Below, in pieces: positions 38,054 to 47,275 of a stretch of 64,000 nucleotides of DNA. This DNA comes from Lujinxingia vulgaris. GTDB lineage: Bacteria > Myxococcota_A > Bradymonadia > Bradymonadales > Bradymonadaceae. The notes beneath the pieces were generated by a model. It did not search any database and was not told the origin of the DNA. It worked only from the letters and a program-made list of their open reading frames with translations. The stretch is from contig NZ_VOSL01000144.1 in assembly GCF_007997005.1 (NCBI RefSeq), positions 1 through 64,000 on the forward strand, given 5' to 3'. Positions within the stretch are counted from its first letter, which is position 1, and every line of letters starts with the position of its first letter. Made by a program: the position numbers and the translations under genes.

Positions 38054-38117
38054 TTGGGCCGATGTGCGTACCTCTTGGTGCGGCGCATCGCGCAATGATT
38101 GCGTGATGCGCGCCCAA
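38054..38117 (+). other. candidate structured leader with two mutually exclusive hairpins
   Basis: Hairpin 1 pairs GATGTGCGTACC (38061-38072) with GGTGCGGCGCATC (38077-38089) around TCTT. Hairpin 2 is a near-perfect 29-base palindrome, 38083-38111, with GCGCATC and GATGCGC arms and CGCAAT/ATTGCG inside. They compete for 38083-38089. TTGGGC (38054-38059) and GCCCAA (38112-38117) could close the whole element. It ends 14 bases before the ribosome site of the next gene and has no T-run. Confidence 0.5.
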
Positions 38118-38139
38118 CCCTGTGATCTTCGAGGTCGAT

Positions 38140-39120
38140 GTGAAGTTGTTGCGCGCCCCCCTTGTTGCGATCCTCCTCTCTGCATTCACGATCTTCAGCG
38201 CGCCTGCTTTCGCCGAGGTGATGCCCGGGCTTGTCAGCCGCCCGGGGGCCGAGGTCGCGCTGACCTACCACTACCCCGAGCCTTTTGAGCCGGCCATCAA
38301 CCAGCTCGACGCCGAGGCCACCGAGGTGGTTGAGGCGCTGGAGCGCCGCCTGGGCCTCGACGCGCTCGAGGGCGTCGACGTCTACCTGCTGCGCGACATG
38401 AACACCTATTTTGAGTGGCAGGAGGCCGACTACCGCCCGTCGAGCTGGGCGGTGGGCCTCTCGCTGAGCGACCGCTCCACGGTGTTGGTCAAGCACGGGG
38501 TGGGCTCGGCGGCCGAGCCGGTGGATATCCGAAAAACCTTCATTCATGAGCTCGCGCACGTGGCGGTGGACCGCGCCCGCGCCGGACATCATGTGCCGCG
38601 CTGGTTCAACGAAGGCTTTGCCGTGCTGCACGCCGAGGAGTGGACGCCCGAGCGCAGCGACACGCTGACGCGGGCGGCGTCGACCGGCAGCGTCATGGCG
38701 TTTTCGGCCCTGGACCGCTACTTCCCACCCCACCATCAGTCGGTATCGCTGGCTTACGCGCAGAGCTTCCACTTTGTGCGCCATCTGGAGCAGCGTTTCG
38801 GCGAAGACTTTTTTGCCGAGGTGATGGCCCAGGTGCGCCAGGGAACGCCTTTTGCGGAGGCGGTGCACGTGAGCAGCGGGAGCACGCTCAGCGCGCTGGA
38901 GACGCAGTGGAGGCAGGAGTTGGAGGAGGGCGCCTCATTCTGGGCGATCCTGAGTGACGTCAACGCCCTTTTTTTTGGCGCCTCCTTTCTTTTCCTTGTA
39001 GCGTTCGTGGTGCGCGTGATGCGTAAGCGCCGCCAGGCGCAGGCGATGGTCGACGATGACGACCCCGGGCCGTGGGATTACGACCCGTCGCTGTACCCCT
39101 TGCCTGGCCAGGATCGCTAA
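38140..39120 (+). CDS. membrane-anchored gluzincin metallopeptidase (MA-like)
   Basis: A 326-residue protein with GTG start (GAGG five bases upstream). Signal peptide to about AFA at residue 25. The zinc motif HELAH is at 136-140 and the third ligand Glu158 follows in WFNEGF, 22 residues after the first His: the peptidase MA (gluzincin) pattern. A C-terminal helix (ALFFGASFLFLVAFVVRVM) anchors it with a short cytoplasmic acidic tail, so the catalytic domain faces the periplasm. Substrate unknown; similar proteins are common in Myxococcota. A GTG at 38122 in the same frame is less supported. Confidence 0.85.
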   Translation: MKLLRAPLVAILLSAFTIFSAPAFAEVMPGLVSRPGAEVALTYHYPEPFEPAINQLDAEATEVVEALERRLGLDALEGVDVYLLRDMNTYFEWQEADYRPSSWAVGLSLSDRSTVLVKHGVGSAAEPVDIRKTFIHELAHVAVDRARAGHHVPRWFNEGFAVLHAEEWTPERSDTLTRAASTGSVMAFSALDRYFPPHHQSVSLAYAQSFHFVRHLEQRFGEDFFAEVMAQVRQGTPFAEAVHVSSGSTLSALETQWRQELEEGASFWAILSDVNALFFGASFLFLVAFVVRVMRKRRQAQAMVDDDDPGPWDYDPSLYPLPGQDR

Positions 39121-39199
39121 GCACGCGTCGCGCCAGCTGCCACGGACGGCAGCACACGCAGGCTTCGACACGAACGACGATTGCAGCCAGGAGCTAAGG

Positions 39200-42100
39200 A
39201 TGGCTCAGAGCATCTCCGACGTATTCTCTCGCGCCCATGACAGCGACCGAACGCAGCGCCGGACCGCGCGTTTTGTCGCGCCGAAGTCCGACGAGGCGCC
39301 GCCGAGCGCGGCCCAGACTCCCACGCTGAACTTAAGCGCTGGCGAGGCCGATGAGGCCCGCCGCGCGGCGTTTCGCCCCCGCGAGAGCGTGGCGCTTCGC
39401 CGCGATGTGCTCGAAGCCTTTGTGGCCGCCTCGCTGGCCGATCGCGCCCACGTGGAGGGTGACGACGCCGAAGTGGCCCACCGCCACATCGAGGTGGCCC
39501 GTGCCTGTGAGGCGCTCGGCGATTTTGAGCGCGCGCTCGAGATGTTGCGCTGCGCCGGCATTGGCGAGGTGATGAACTGGGAGGTCGGCCATCTGGTGCG
39601 CCGCCTTCGCCGCGCGCTGGGCGATGATGAGGCCGTTATCGACGCCCTGGAGCGCGCGCTGGCGCTCCGGGACCAGCCCACCTGGGCACCGGTTTATGTG
39701 GAGCTGGAGCTGGCGACGACCCGCTGGATGCGTGGCGCAAGCCCCGACGAGGTGCTTCGCGGCTGCGAGCGCGCCACAGACGACCGCGAGGGTCGCGCCT
39801 GCCTCGACATCTTTGCGGCGCTCTGGGCGTTGCACCTTCGCTGCGACGCGCTCCTGGAGCGTGGCGAGTTTGAGGAGGCGCTCTCTGCGCTGGAGAAGGC
39901 CGCGCGCCTTCCCGAACTTTCGGTGGATATCCGCCAGGCGTTGGAAGCGCGCCGGGCGGTGTGGCTGCACGTGTTTGGCCGCCACGATGAGGCCCGCGAC
40001 CTGCTCAACGATCTGGCCAACCAGGGCCAACTTCCCGGCGATCTCGACGATCTGCTGGTGAGCCTCTGCTTTGAGTCCGGTGAGGTGGGGCGCGCCTTTG
40101 GTGTGCTGCGTCGATCCGCCCGCCAGGAACTTCGACAGGGGGTGCACGCTGTGCCCCTGGCGATGTTGCACCTGACCGCCTCGGATCATCCCGCCGCCGC
40201 CCGCGATGTGCTGCGCCAGGGCACCGAGCGCGAGGATGACTGGACGCTGCTGCGCCTGCGTGAGCACCTTCTTGAAAGTGAGCCCGAAGCGCAGGGGGGC
40301 GGGGGATCTGAGCTGATCGACGTGCTCAACCGCCGCCTGGAAGGCCCGCTCTCGGTGAGCGAGCGCGTCAGCACGCTGACGCGCCTGGGCCGCCTCTACG
40401 AGGTTGAGGCCGGGCTGGCCGAAGCGGCCGCCGAGGTCTACCGCGAGGCGCTGAGCTACGATCCTCGCCATGTGCCGGCGCTGCGCGCGCTGGGGCGGCT
40501 GTACACCCGCCGCGAGAACTGGCGCGGGCTGGCCGACCTCTACGAGCGCGAGATCGCTTCGGCGCAGGCGACCTCCGGCGCCTGGCGCCGCCATTTCCAG
40601 CTCGCTGAAGTCTACGAACATCGCCTGGAGCGCGATGAGCGCGCCCTGGAGCACTACCTGCTGGTCCTGGAGGTGCGCCCGAATTACCTGCCCGCGCTCA
40701 AGAGCGCGGCGCGCATCCTGAGCCGCCTGGAGCGCTGGACCCAGCTCGCTGACCTATTTCTGGGGCTGGTGGAGGTTGCGCCCTCGCGCCGTCAGAAGCT
40801 CTATCTGCTCGATAAAGTCGCTGAGGTGGCCGAGCAACAGCTGAAAAACTATGAGGTCGCCATTGGCGCCTGGCTGGAGATTCTTGCGCTCGACGAGAGC
40901 AACCCGCGCTGCTTTGCGGCGCTCGGGCGTCTCTACGCGCGGACCCATCGTTGGGAGGAACTCATCGCGCTGAATGAGCGCGAGATCGCGCTTATCGACG
41001 ATCCGGAAGAGGTCGCCGCCACCTGGCTTCGCAACGCCGAGGTGGCCGAGCAGCAGCTCGATGATGTGGTGCGTGCCGAGCGCTATTACCGCCGCGCCCT
41101 GGAGGAGCTCCCCGACTTTTTGCCGGCCCTCGAAGCGCTGGGCCGAATCTACATGCGGGGCTCGCGTTGGGACGAGATCGTGCAAATGACGGGGCGAGAG
41201 CTCCACACCATCACCGATCCTCGCGCGGCCGCCCGCCAGCTGGGCGCGCTCGCCGAGCTTCTGGAGACGCGCCTGGAGCGTCGCGATGAGGCCATTGCCA
41301 TCTACGATCAGCTGCTGGCAATGAACCCCGCTGACAGCCACGTGTTCAACGCGCTGAGCCGACTTTACCGCCAGAGTGGAGCGTGGACCTCGCTGGAGGC
41401 GCTCCTGCTCAACCGTCTGGCCCACCTCAGCGGTGCGGCGGAGCTGGCGGCGGCCTGGGGTGAGCTGGCGATGATCGCGGAGTGGCGTCTCAACCGCCCC
41501 GACGACGCCTGCGCCCGTTACCTGGAAGCGCTGCAGGTGGAGCCCACCAACACCCACTGGCTGGGCGGGGTGGCGCGCACCTGGAAGCGCGCCGGACATG
41601 CCCCGGAGGCGATCGCCGACCAGCTCGAAGATCTCTTGATGCACGCCACCGAGGCCACGCTTCGGGATCGCTACTTTATGGTGATCGCGCGTCTTCGCGA
41701 GCGCGCCGAGGTCTCTCCGGATGCCAGCCGCGCGTACCGCGCACACGGCGCGGCCGAGAGCCTGGAGAACCAGATCGTCTTGCGCGTCGCGATGGCCTGC
41801 GCGGCCGAGCGCGCTGAGCTTGCGCAGGCGCGGGTGCGCCTGCCGCATCACCCGCTGCAGGCGCTGGTGGCGATGGGCCGACACAACCTCAACGCCTGGG
41901 AGCGCGACGCGCTGGCCAGCGACGCGTTCGAGATGTTGCCCTCGGCGGCGCGAGCCTTCCTCAGCCAGGAGATCGAGCTGACCAGCGCTGCTGCGGCCAC
42001 CGACCTCTCGGGGCTCAGCGCCGATCTTGTCGCGGTGCTCCAGGGCCAGGAGATCTTTGCGCAGAATCCTGGCGAGTCGATGTCGCCTGCAGAGCAGCGC

Positions 42101-44383
42101 CTGCGCGCGCTTCAGGCGCGACGACTTCAGGAGCACGCCCACTACCTGAGCTGGACAACCCTGGAAGCCGACGCGCACATCAACCCCCTGGTGCGCGCCT
42201 CGCGCCGCCTGGAGATGGCCCGTTACGCCTCGCGTCACGGGCTCGCCGGCGCCGATGATCTTTATACGCTGGCCTGTGAGGCGACCTTCCCCGAACTGGT
42301 CGAGCACGAGGGTCCGACCTTCGTTCCCGAAGGTGAGGCCGAACTCGATCGCGCCGACGAAGCGTTGATCGCAACGATCCCGGCCGACTGCGCGCATATC
42401 GAGGCGCTCTACGCCGCGCTCCGAGAGACCTCCCGGTGGAACCTGCTGCGCCGCTGTCTTCAGGCCCATGTCGGACGTGAAGGCTTGAGCCAGACCCGCC
42501 GCCTGGAGCTCTTTGAGGCGCTGGCCACGCTCTGCGCCGATGAGCTCGCCGACTACCCGGGCGCGCAGCGCGCGCTGACGACCTGCTGGCAGATCTCCGA
42601 GGATGCGGCCTACCTGCGCTCGCTGGTCGAGCTGGCGTCCCGCTTTGAGAAGATCGATGACGCCATCGACTTCCAGCGCCGTCACTTCGAGTGCATCACG
42701 ATGGACGATGAGCACGTCGTCGAGGAGCGCATTCAGTCGGGCTACTGGCTCGGACGCTTGCTGATGAGCGTCGGCGATGAAGCGCATCTGGAGCAGGCCA
42801 TCGACTGCCTCGAAGACCTCGTTCACGACTATGAGGGGCTGGAGGCCCTGCACCGCGCCGAGCGCCTGCTGGCCCGTGCCCACCGCCAGGCGGGCAGTGG
42901 CCGTCGCGCCGCCGAACTCTACGAGCGCGTGCTCAAGTTCCAGGTCATCGGCGAGGAGCTCGAGGACTGGCGGGCGCTGGTCGATGTGCGTCACCGCCTG
43001 CTCGACGATGTCGCCGGTGCCTACACCCTGCAATGGCAGATCGTTCGCGCCTTCCCCGACTCCCGCGCGGATCTTGATCTGCTGATCGACCTGGCTGCGG
43101 AGGCCGGAGAGGTCGCGGATTGTGTGGAGCAGCTCGCGCAGCTCTCGCATGCCACAAGCTCTCAGGCGAAGATCGATCTTCTGGCGCGCGCGGCCGAGGC
43201 CGCCGACGAGGAGCTCGGTCATGTCGAGGAGGCCGCCCGCTACTTCGAGCGCCTGATCACGCTCTGCGAGGGTGACGCTGAACGCTCGGCCTACTTCCGT
43301 CGCCGTCGCGCCTTCTGTCTGGCGCGCATGGCGGGGCGTGAGGCGCTGGCAATGAAGGCCTTCCGCGAACTTCTGGCTGAAGAGCCCTTCGAGCCGACCA
43401 ACTACCGCGGTCTGGAGACGCTCTTTGAGCGCGCGCAGGCCCACGATCGCCTGCGTCTGACCCGTCAGACGCTGCGCGCGCTGGGCGCAAAGGTGGAGCT
43501 GAGCGAAACACGCACCAAGACCACCCCCTCGCGCGCGGTGGACGCCGAGCTGGTGGAGCGCCACCTGATCGACGACGCGCTTCGCGGCGGGGTCTTCCAG
43601 GCGCTTCAGGCGACGGTGCCCCTTGCGGAGCGCGTCTTCTCGGAGACCCTGCCCCAGAAGAAGGCGCTGGATGGCCAGCGCCTGCGCGCCGGCGATCATC
43701 CGGTCTATGACGCGATTGCGGATGGGTTCGCCGCCATCGGCGTGGTGAAGTTCCGCCTCATTGTGGGCGACAGTGGTCCGGAGCACCCGGTGGTCTTCGC
43801 CGAGAGCACCCCCACGGTGTGGCTCAATGAGACCCTGATTGAAGGCCTCAGTGATGCGGGTCTGCGCTTTGTGGGCGGCTATTGCGCCGCGCTGGTAGTC
43901 AGCGATCTCGCGCCCCTGATGAGCCTGGATGGGCGCCAGGTCTGGCATCTGATGGAAGGCGTCACCCTGCGTCAGGTCGGCCGCGGCTTCACCGATCGCG
44001 TGGATCTGCAGAGCCAGGAGCTTGGCGAGCAGGTCGGCAGCCCCTTCCACAGCCCGGCGCGTCGCCGTGTGGCCCAGGTGATGGAGGCACATGAGGGGCT
44101 TATGGATCGCCTCGCCAGCGCCCACTGTGAGGCCTGGGGGCGCAACATCGACGCGTTTGCGGCGCGTTTTGGTCTCTTGATCTGCGGCGATGTCGCCGCC
44201 GCCGTCGAGGCGATGCTTCGTCTGGAAGGTTGGGGCATGCCGCTGGACGAAGTCGCCACGCAGAAGCGTATCCGTCATCACGACGGCGTGGGCGCGCTGG
44301 TCGCCTTCGCCCACGACGACGCCTTCCTGGAGCTGCGCTACCGCCTCGGGCTCGCCGGCCGCCCCAGCGCGCTGGAGATTTGA
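39200..44383 (+). CDS. giant TPR-repeat protein, 1727 residues
   Basis: A very long cytoplasmic-looking protein without signal peptide or membrane span. Residues from about 80 to 900 are tandem tetratricopeptide-type helix pairs, often as 70-72 residue doublets with the pattern ALGRLYxRxxRWEEL...ERE...xxAEVxExxL...AxxxYxxAL (for example near 41000-41500). A second TPR block covers about 1050-1450. The C-terminal 250 residues are a distinct fold with FRLIVGDSGPEHPVVFAES and LRFVGGYCAALV, no catalytic motif known to me. GGAG precedes the ATG by seven bases. It ends at a strong terminator. Likely a scaffold; partner unknown. Related large TPR proteins are frequent in Myxococcota and Bradymonadia. 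Confidence 0.88.
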   Translation: MAQSISDVFSRAHDSDRTQRRTARFVAPKSDEAPPSAAQTPTLNLSAGEADEARRAAFRPRESVALRRDVLEAFVAASLADRAHVEGDDAEVAHRHIEVARACEALGDFERALEMLRCAGIGEVMNWEVGHLVRRLRRALGDDEAVIDALERALALRDQPTWAPVYVELELATTRWMRGASPDEVLRGCERATDDREGRACLDIFAALWALHLRCDALLERGEFEEALSALEKAARLPELSVDIRQALEARRAVWLHVFGRHDEARDLLNDLANQGQLPGDLDDLLVSLCFESGEVGRAFGVLRRSARQELRQGVHAVPLAMLHLTASDHPAAARDVLRQGTEREDDWTLLRLREHLLESEPEAQGGGGSELIDVLNRRLEGPLSVSERVSTLTRLGRLYEVEAGLAEAAAEVYREALSYDPRHVPALRALGRLYTRRENWRGLADLYEREIASAQATSGAWRRHFQLAEVYEHRLERDERALEHYLLVLEVRPNYLPALKSAARILSRLERWTQLADLFLGLVEVAPSRRQKLYLLDKVAEVAEQQLKNYEVAIGAWLEILALDESNPRCFAALGRLYARTHRWEELIALNEREIALIDDPEEVAATWLRNAEVAEQQLDDVVRAERYYRRALEELPDFLPALEALGRIYMRGSRWDEIVQMTGRELHTITDPRAAARQLGALAELLETRLERRDEAIAIYDQLLAMNPADSHVFNALSRLYRQSGAWTSLEALLLNRLAHLSGAAELAAAWGELAMIAEWRLNRPDDACARYLEALQVEPTNTHWLGGVARTWKRAGHAPEAIADQLEDLLMHATEATLRDRYFMVIARLRERAEVSPDASRAYRAHGAAESLENQIVLRVAMACAAERAELAQARVRLPHHPLQALVAMGRHNLNAWERDALASDAFEMLPSAARAFLSQEIELTSAAAATDLSGLSADLVAVLQGQEIFAQNPGESMSPAEQRLRALQARRLQEHAHYLSWTTLEADAHINPLVRASRRLEMARYASRHGLAGADDLYTLACEATFPELVEHEGPTFVPEGEAELDRADEALIATIPADCAHIEALYAALRETSRWNLLRRCLQAHVGREGLSQTRRLELFEALATLCADELADYPGAQRALTTCWQISEDAAYLRSLVELASRFEKIDDAIDFQRRHFECITMDDEHVVEERIQSGYWLGRLLMSVGDEAHLEQAIDCLEDLVHDYEGLEALHRAERLLARAHRQAGSGRRAAELYERVLKFQVIGEELEDWRALVDVRHRLLDDVAGAYTLQWQIVRAFPDSRADLDLLIDLAAEAGEVADCVEQLAQLSHATSSQAKIDLLARAAEAADEELGHVEEAARYFERLITLCEGDAERSAYFRRRRAFCLARMAGREALAMKAFRELLAEEPFEPTNYRGLETLFERAQAHDRLRLTRQTLRALGAKVELSETRTKTTPSRAVDAELVERHLIDDALRGGVFQALQATVPLAERVFSETLPQKKALDGQRLRAGDHPVYDAIADGFAAIGVVKFRLIVGDSGPEHPVVFAESTPTVWLNETLIEGLSDAGLRFVGGYCAALVVSDLAPLMSLDGRQVWHLMEGVTLRQVGRGFTDRVDLQSQELGEQVGSPFHSPARRRVAQVMEAHEGLMDRLASAHCEAWGRNIDAFAARFGLLICGDVAAAVEAMLRLEGWGMPLDEVATQKRIRHHDGVGALVAFAHDDAFLELRYRLGLAGRPSALEI

Positions 44384-44427
44384 ACCGCTGAAAACGGGCT
44401 AAGAGGCCCGCGACCTTCACGACATTC

Positions 44428-44458
44428 AACGCCCCGGAGAGATCCGGGGCGTTTTTTT
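44428..44458 (+). terminator. intrinsic terminator of the TPR gene
   Basis: AACGCCCCGG and CCGGGGCGTT form a perfect 10-bp stem with loop AGAGAT, followed by a run of T. Confidence 0.93.
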
Positions 44459-44475
44459 ACGAGGCGTACCCATAA

Positions 44476-44512
44476 AGATTAGTCTTGCCTAAATCTTTTA
44501 TGGGGTTAGATT
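44476..44512 (+). promoter_or_regulatory. tro operon promoter overlapped by a DtxR/MntR-type dyad
   Basis: TTGCCT (44485-44490) and TAGATT (44507-44512) form a plausible promoter with a 16-base spacer. The -35 lies inside the dyad TTAGTCTTGCCTAA (44479-44492), whose TTAG/CTAA ends are those of DtxR-family boxes; wider AGATT/AATCT arms reach 44476-44496. The last gene of the operon encodes a DtxR-family regulator, so metal-dependent autorepression is a reasonable inference. Confidence 0.6.
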
Positions 44513-44590
44513 AAGTTCACAGGTGGGGCCGACTAAGTTTCGCCCCGGCGCATATGGTAGGCGCCGCAATGGCCTGTGAGGCTTTTTAGG

Positions 44591-45577
44591 ATGACAATGA
44601 ACTCTCTATTTCTGCGCACACTCCTGGCGTCGATCGTTGCCCTGGGATTTCTGAGCGGCTGCGAGCGTGACACCCGAGTCGCCGACGAACGCCCGGTGGT
44701 CGTGGCGACCACCACGATGCTCGAAGACCTCACGCGCGAGCTCGCCGGCGACGATGTGCACGTGGTCGGGCTGCTCTCTGCGGGAGCCGACCCGCATATC
44801 TACCAACCGCGTCCGGCCGACGCCCGCCAGATCGCGGAGAGCGACCTGGTGGTCATGAACGGGCTTCTTCTCGAGGGCTGGATGGAGGGGCTGGTACGCC
44901 ACGCCGGTGGCGAGCGGCCGATCCTTGTGGTGGGCGACAGTCTTGAGAAAGAACGGCTGATGTCGGTGGAGGGCGCGGTGGACCCGCACTTCTGGTTCGA
45001 CGTGGCGCTCTGGCGACAGGGTGGCGAGGAGGTCGCTCAATCTCTGCAGAATCTTTTTGAAGAGGGCGACGCGCGACGCGCTGCGATCGCCGCCCGACAC
45101 GCCGACCACGACGCGGAGCTTCAGGCGCTCGACGCCTGGGTGCGCGCCCAGCTGGCGACCGTCCCCGAAGCACAGCGCGTGCTGATCACCAGCCACGATG
45201 CGTTCGGCTACTTCGGGCGCGCCTATGATTTGGACGTCGAGGCCATTCAGGGGCTGAGCACCGAGCAGGAGGCCAGTCAGCGCGACGTCATCAACATGAT
45301 CGAGGTGGTGCGCGAACGAAATGCGCCGGCCGTCTTTATGGAGTCTTCGGTCGCGCCCGGGCTCATCGAGCAGGTCGCCCGCGAGACGGGCGCGCGCATC
45401 AGCGGCCCGCTCTACTCCGACAGCCTGGGACCGGAGCAGAGTGGGGCGCACACCTACATCAAGATGGTGGAGTCCAACGTGCGACTCATCACCGGAGCGC
45501 TGGGCGGCAACCCCGAAGCCTTCAAGAGCCGCGCGAAACGCACCGCTCCGAAAGATGCTGAGGAGAGCGACGCATGA
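44591..45577 (+). CDS. troA: metal ABC transporter substrate-binding lipoprotein (TroA/ZnuA type)
   Basis: A 328-residue cluster A-I solute-binding protein. Lipobox LSGC puts the lipidated Cys at 24. The four metal ligands are visible: His69 (DPHIYQP), His133 (DPHFWFD), His202 (SHDAFGYF) and Asp277 (YSDSLGP), the His3-Asp set of TroA and ZnuA rather than the His2-Glu-Asp set of Mn-specific PsaA/MntC. No His-rich ZnuA loop is present. It delivers Zn2+, Mn2+ or Fe2+ to the ABC permease. GAGG precedes the ATG at 44591; 44576 and 44597 are alternatives. First gene of troABCDR. Confidence 0.92.
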   Translation: MTMNSLFLRTLLASIVALGFLSGCERDTRVADERPVVVATTTMLEDLTRELAGDDVHVVGLLSAGADPHIYQPRPADARQIAESDLVVMNGLLLEGWMEGLVRHAGGERPILVVGDSLEKERLMSVEGAVDPHFWFDVALWRQGGEEVAQSLQNLFEEGDARRAAIAARHADHDAELQALDAWVRAQLATVPEAQRVLITSHDAFGYFGRAYDLDVEAIQGLSTEQEASQRDVINMIEVVRERNAPAVFMESSVAPGLIEQVARETGARISGPLYSDSLGPEQSGAHTYIKMVESNVRLITGALGGNPEAFKSRAKRTAPKDAEESDA

Positions 45578-46332
45578 GCGCCGGCGACGCGTTAACCATT
45601 CAACATCTCAACCTCTCCTACGGCGCCGAGCGCGTTGTGGAAGACGTCAACGTGAAGCTAAAGCCCGGGAGCCTGGTGGGCATCGTCGGGCCCAACGGAG
45701 CGGGGAAGTCCACGCTGATCAAGGCGATCGCCGGGGCGAAGGAGCCCGACAGCGGCACGATCACCATATGCGGTGAGGAAGGGCGGCGCGGGCGTAGGCA
45801 TCTGACCTATGTGCCCCAGCGTGGCGAGGTCGACTGGGACTTTCCGATCACCGCCGAAGAGGTGGTGCGTCAGGGGCGCTTTGCGCATGTCGGCCTGTTG
45901 CGTCGCTTCCGCGGCGACGACAAAGCCGCGGTCACCGACGCGCTCCAGGCGGTCGCGATGACGGCTTTGAAACATCGCCAGATCGGTGAGCTCTCCGGTG
46001 GGCAGCAACAACGCGTCTTTCTGGCGCGAGCGTTGGCCCAGGGCGGCGAGGTCTTCCTGATGGACGAGCCCTTCGCCGGCGTCGATGCGGCCACCGAGAA
46101 GGCCATCGTCGAGGTCTTACGCGCGCTTCGCGATGCTGGAAAGACCGTGGTGGTCGTGCACCATGACCTGGTCACGGTGAGCGACTATTTCGACGAGCTG
46201 GTGCTGCTCAACCGCACCATCATCGCTCAGGGACCGACCGCCGAGGTCTTCACGCCCGACAACATGCGCGAGACCTACGGTGGCAACCTCGCGATCTTTG
46301 ACCGCCGCGACGCGGTCGCCGTGGTGGAGTAG
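45574..46332 (+). CDS. troB: metal ABC transporter ATP-binding protein
   Basis: A 252-residue ABC ATPase. Walker A GPNGAGKST (39-47), Q-loop in YVPQRGEVDWDFP, signature LSGGQQQR, Walker B VFLMDEPFAGVD and the switch His in VVVHHDL. The QRxxVDWDFPIT segment is that of Mn/Zn transporter ATPases (MntB, TroB, ZnuC). Powers uptake with the two permease genes downstream. Overlaps the troA stop by four bases. Confidence 0.94.
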   Translation: MSAGDALTIQHLNLSYGAERVVEDVNVKLKPGSLVGIVGPNGAGKSTLIKAIAGAKEPDSGTITICGEEGRRGRRHLTYVPQRGEVDWDFPITAEEVVRQGRFAHVGLLRRFRGDDKAAVTDALQAVAMTALKHRQIGELSGGQQQRVFLARALAQGGEVFLMDEPFAGVDAATEKAIVEVLRALRDAGKTVVVVHHDLVTVSDYFDELVLLNRTIIAQGPTAEVFTPDNMRETYGGNLAIFDRRDAVAVVE

Positions 46333-46336
46333 GGCG

Positions 46337-47275
46337 ATGGAGACGGGCAGTACCGACATCTTCTTGAGCCGCGCCGCCGAGTTCTTTTCGTTGCAGTACG
46401 ACTTTGCGCTCTATGCGTTGCTGGCCGCGGTGCTCGTCGGCGTGATCTGCGGGCTGGTGGGCACCTTTATGGTGCTGCGCGGCATGTCGCTAGTGGGCGA
46501 CGCCGCCGGGCACGCCACGCTGCCCGGGGTGGCCATCGCGTTTTTGCTCACCGGCACCAAGAGTGCGCCGGCGTTGCTTCTGGGCGCGCTCGTCAGCGCG
46601 GTGCTCGGCGCGATGACGATCACCTGGATCAGCCGAGGCCCGCGGGTGCGCGCCGACGCCGCGATCGGCATCGTGCTCTCGACCTTCTTCGGTCTGGGGA
46701 TCGTGCTGCTCTCCTATATCCAGGCCTCACCCACCGGGCAGCAGGCCGGGCTCTCGGAGTATCTCTTTGGCAATGCGGCGGCGGTCACTCCCGCACAGAT
46801 CGGGGTGGTCGCCCTGGCCGGGGCGGTGCTCGTTGTTCTGGTCGGGATCTTCTACCGACCGCTCTCTCTGATGGTCTTTGATGAGCGCTTTGCGCAGTCG
46901 CTGGGGCTGCCCACCCACTGGCTGGAGCTGGGGTTGATGTCTGCGCTGGCGGTGGCGGTGGTGCTCTCGATTCAGGCGGTCGGGGTGATTCTGGTGGCGG
47001 CGATGTTGATCATCCCCCCCTCGGCGGCGCGCTTTCTCTCCAAAAAACTCCCCGGCGTGATGGTCGCGTCGGTCGTCATGGGCGGCGTCAGCGGGGCGCT
47101 CGGCGCGATGCTCTCCTACGTGTATGAGGGCGTGGCCACGGGCCCGGCGATGGTGCTGGTGGCGGTCTTCTTCTTCGCGCTGGCGCTGGGCTTCGGCCCG
47201 GTCGGGGGCGCGTTGCCCCGGGCGCTACGCCGCCGCCGTGCCCGTCAGAGAGCGATGCCCGGAGGTGCGCGATGA
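46337..47275 (+). CDS. troC: metal ABC transporter permease (first)
   Basis: A 312-residue ABC-3 family permease with about eight or nine spans. LVGTFMVLRGMSLVGDAAGHATLPGVAIAF and VGVILVAAMLIIPPSAARFLS are the family signatures. With the second permease it forms a heterodimeric channel, as TroC/TroD. The ATG at 46337 follows the troB stop by four bases; an upstream start within troB is not needed. The C-terminus is Arg-rich. Confidence 0.92.
   Translation: METGSTDIFLSRAAEFFSLQYDFALYALLAAVLVGVICGLVGTFMVLRGMSLVGDAAGHATLPGVAIAFLLTGTKSAPALLLGALVSAVLGAMTITWISRGPRVRADAAIGIVLSTFFGLGIVLLSYIQASPTGQQAGLSEYLFGNAAAVTPAQIGVVALAGAVLVVLVGIFYRPLSLMVFDERFAQSLGLPTHWLELGLMSALAVAVVLSIQAVGVILVAAMLIIPPSAARFLSKKLPGVMVASVVMGGVSGALGAMLSYVYEGVATGPAMVLVAVFFFALALGFGPVGGALPRALRRRRARQRAMPGGAR

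Noticed and set aside
38015-38139. tRNA gene
   Set aside because: Cloverleaf-like hairpins are present but no T-loop GTTCGA-type segment or anticodon arm of the right geometry.
40754-44314. 1186-residue minus-strand ORF inside the TPR gene
   Set aside because: Low-complexity shadow typical of high-GC codon use; no family signature, while the TPR frame has clear repeats and a ribosome site.
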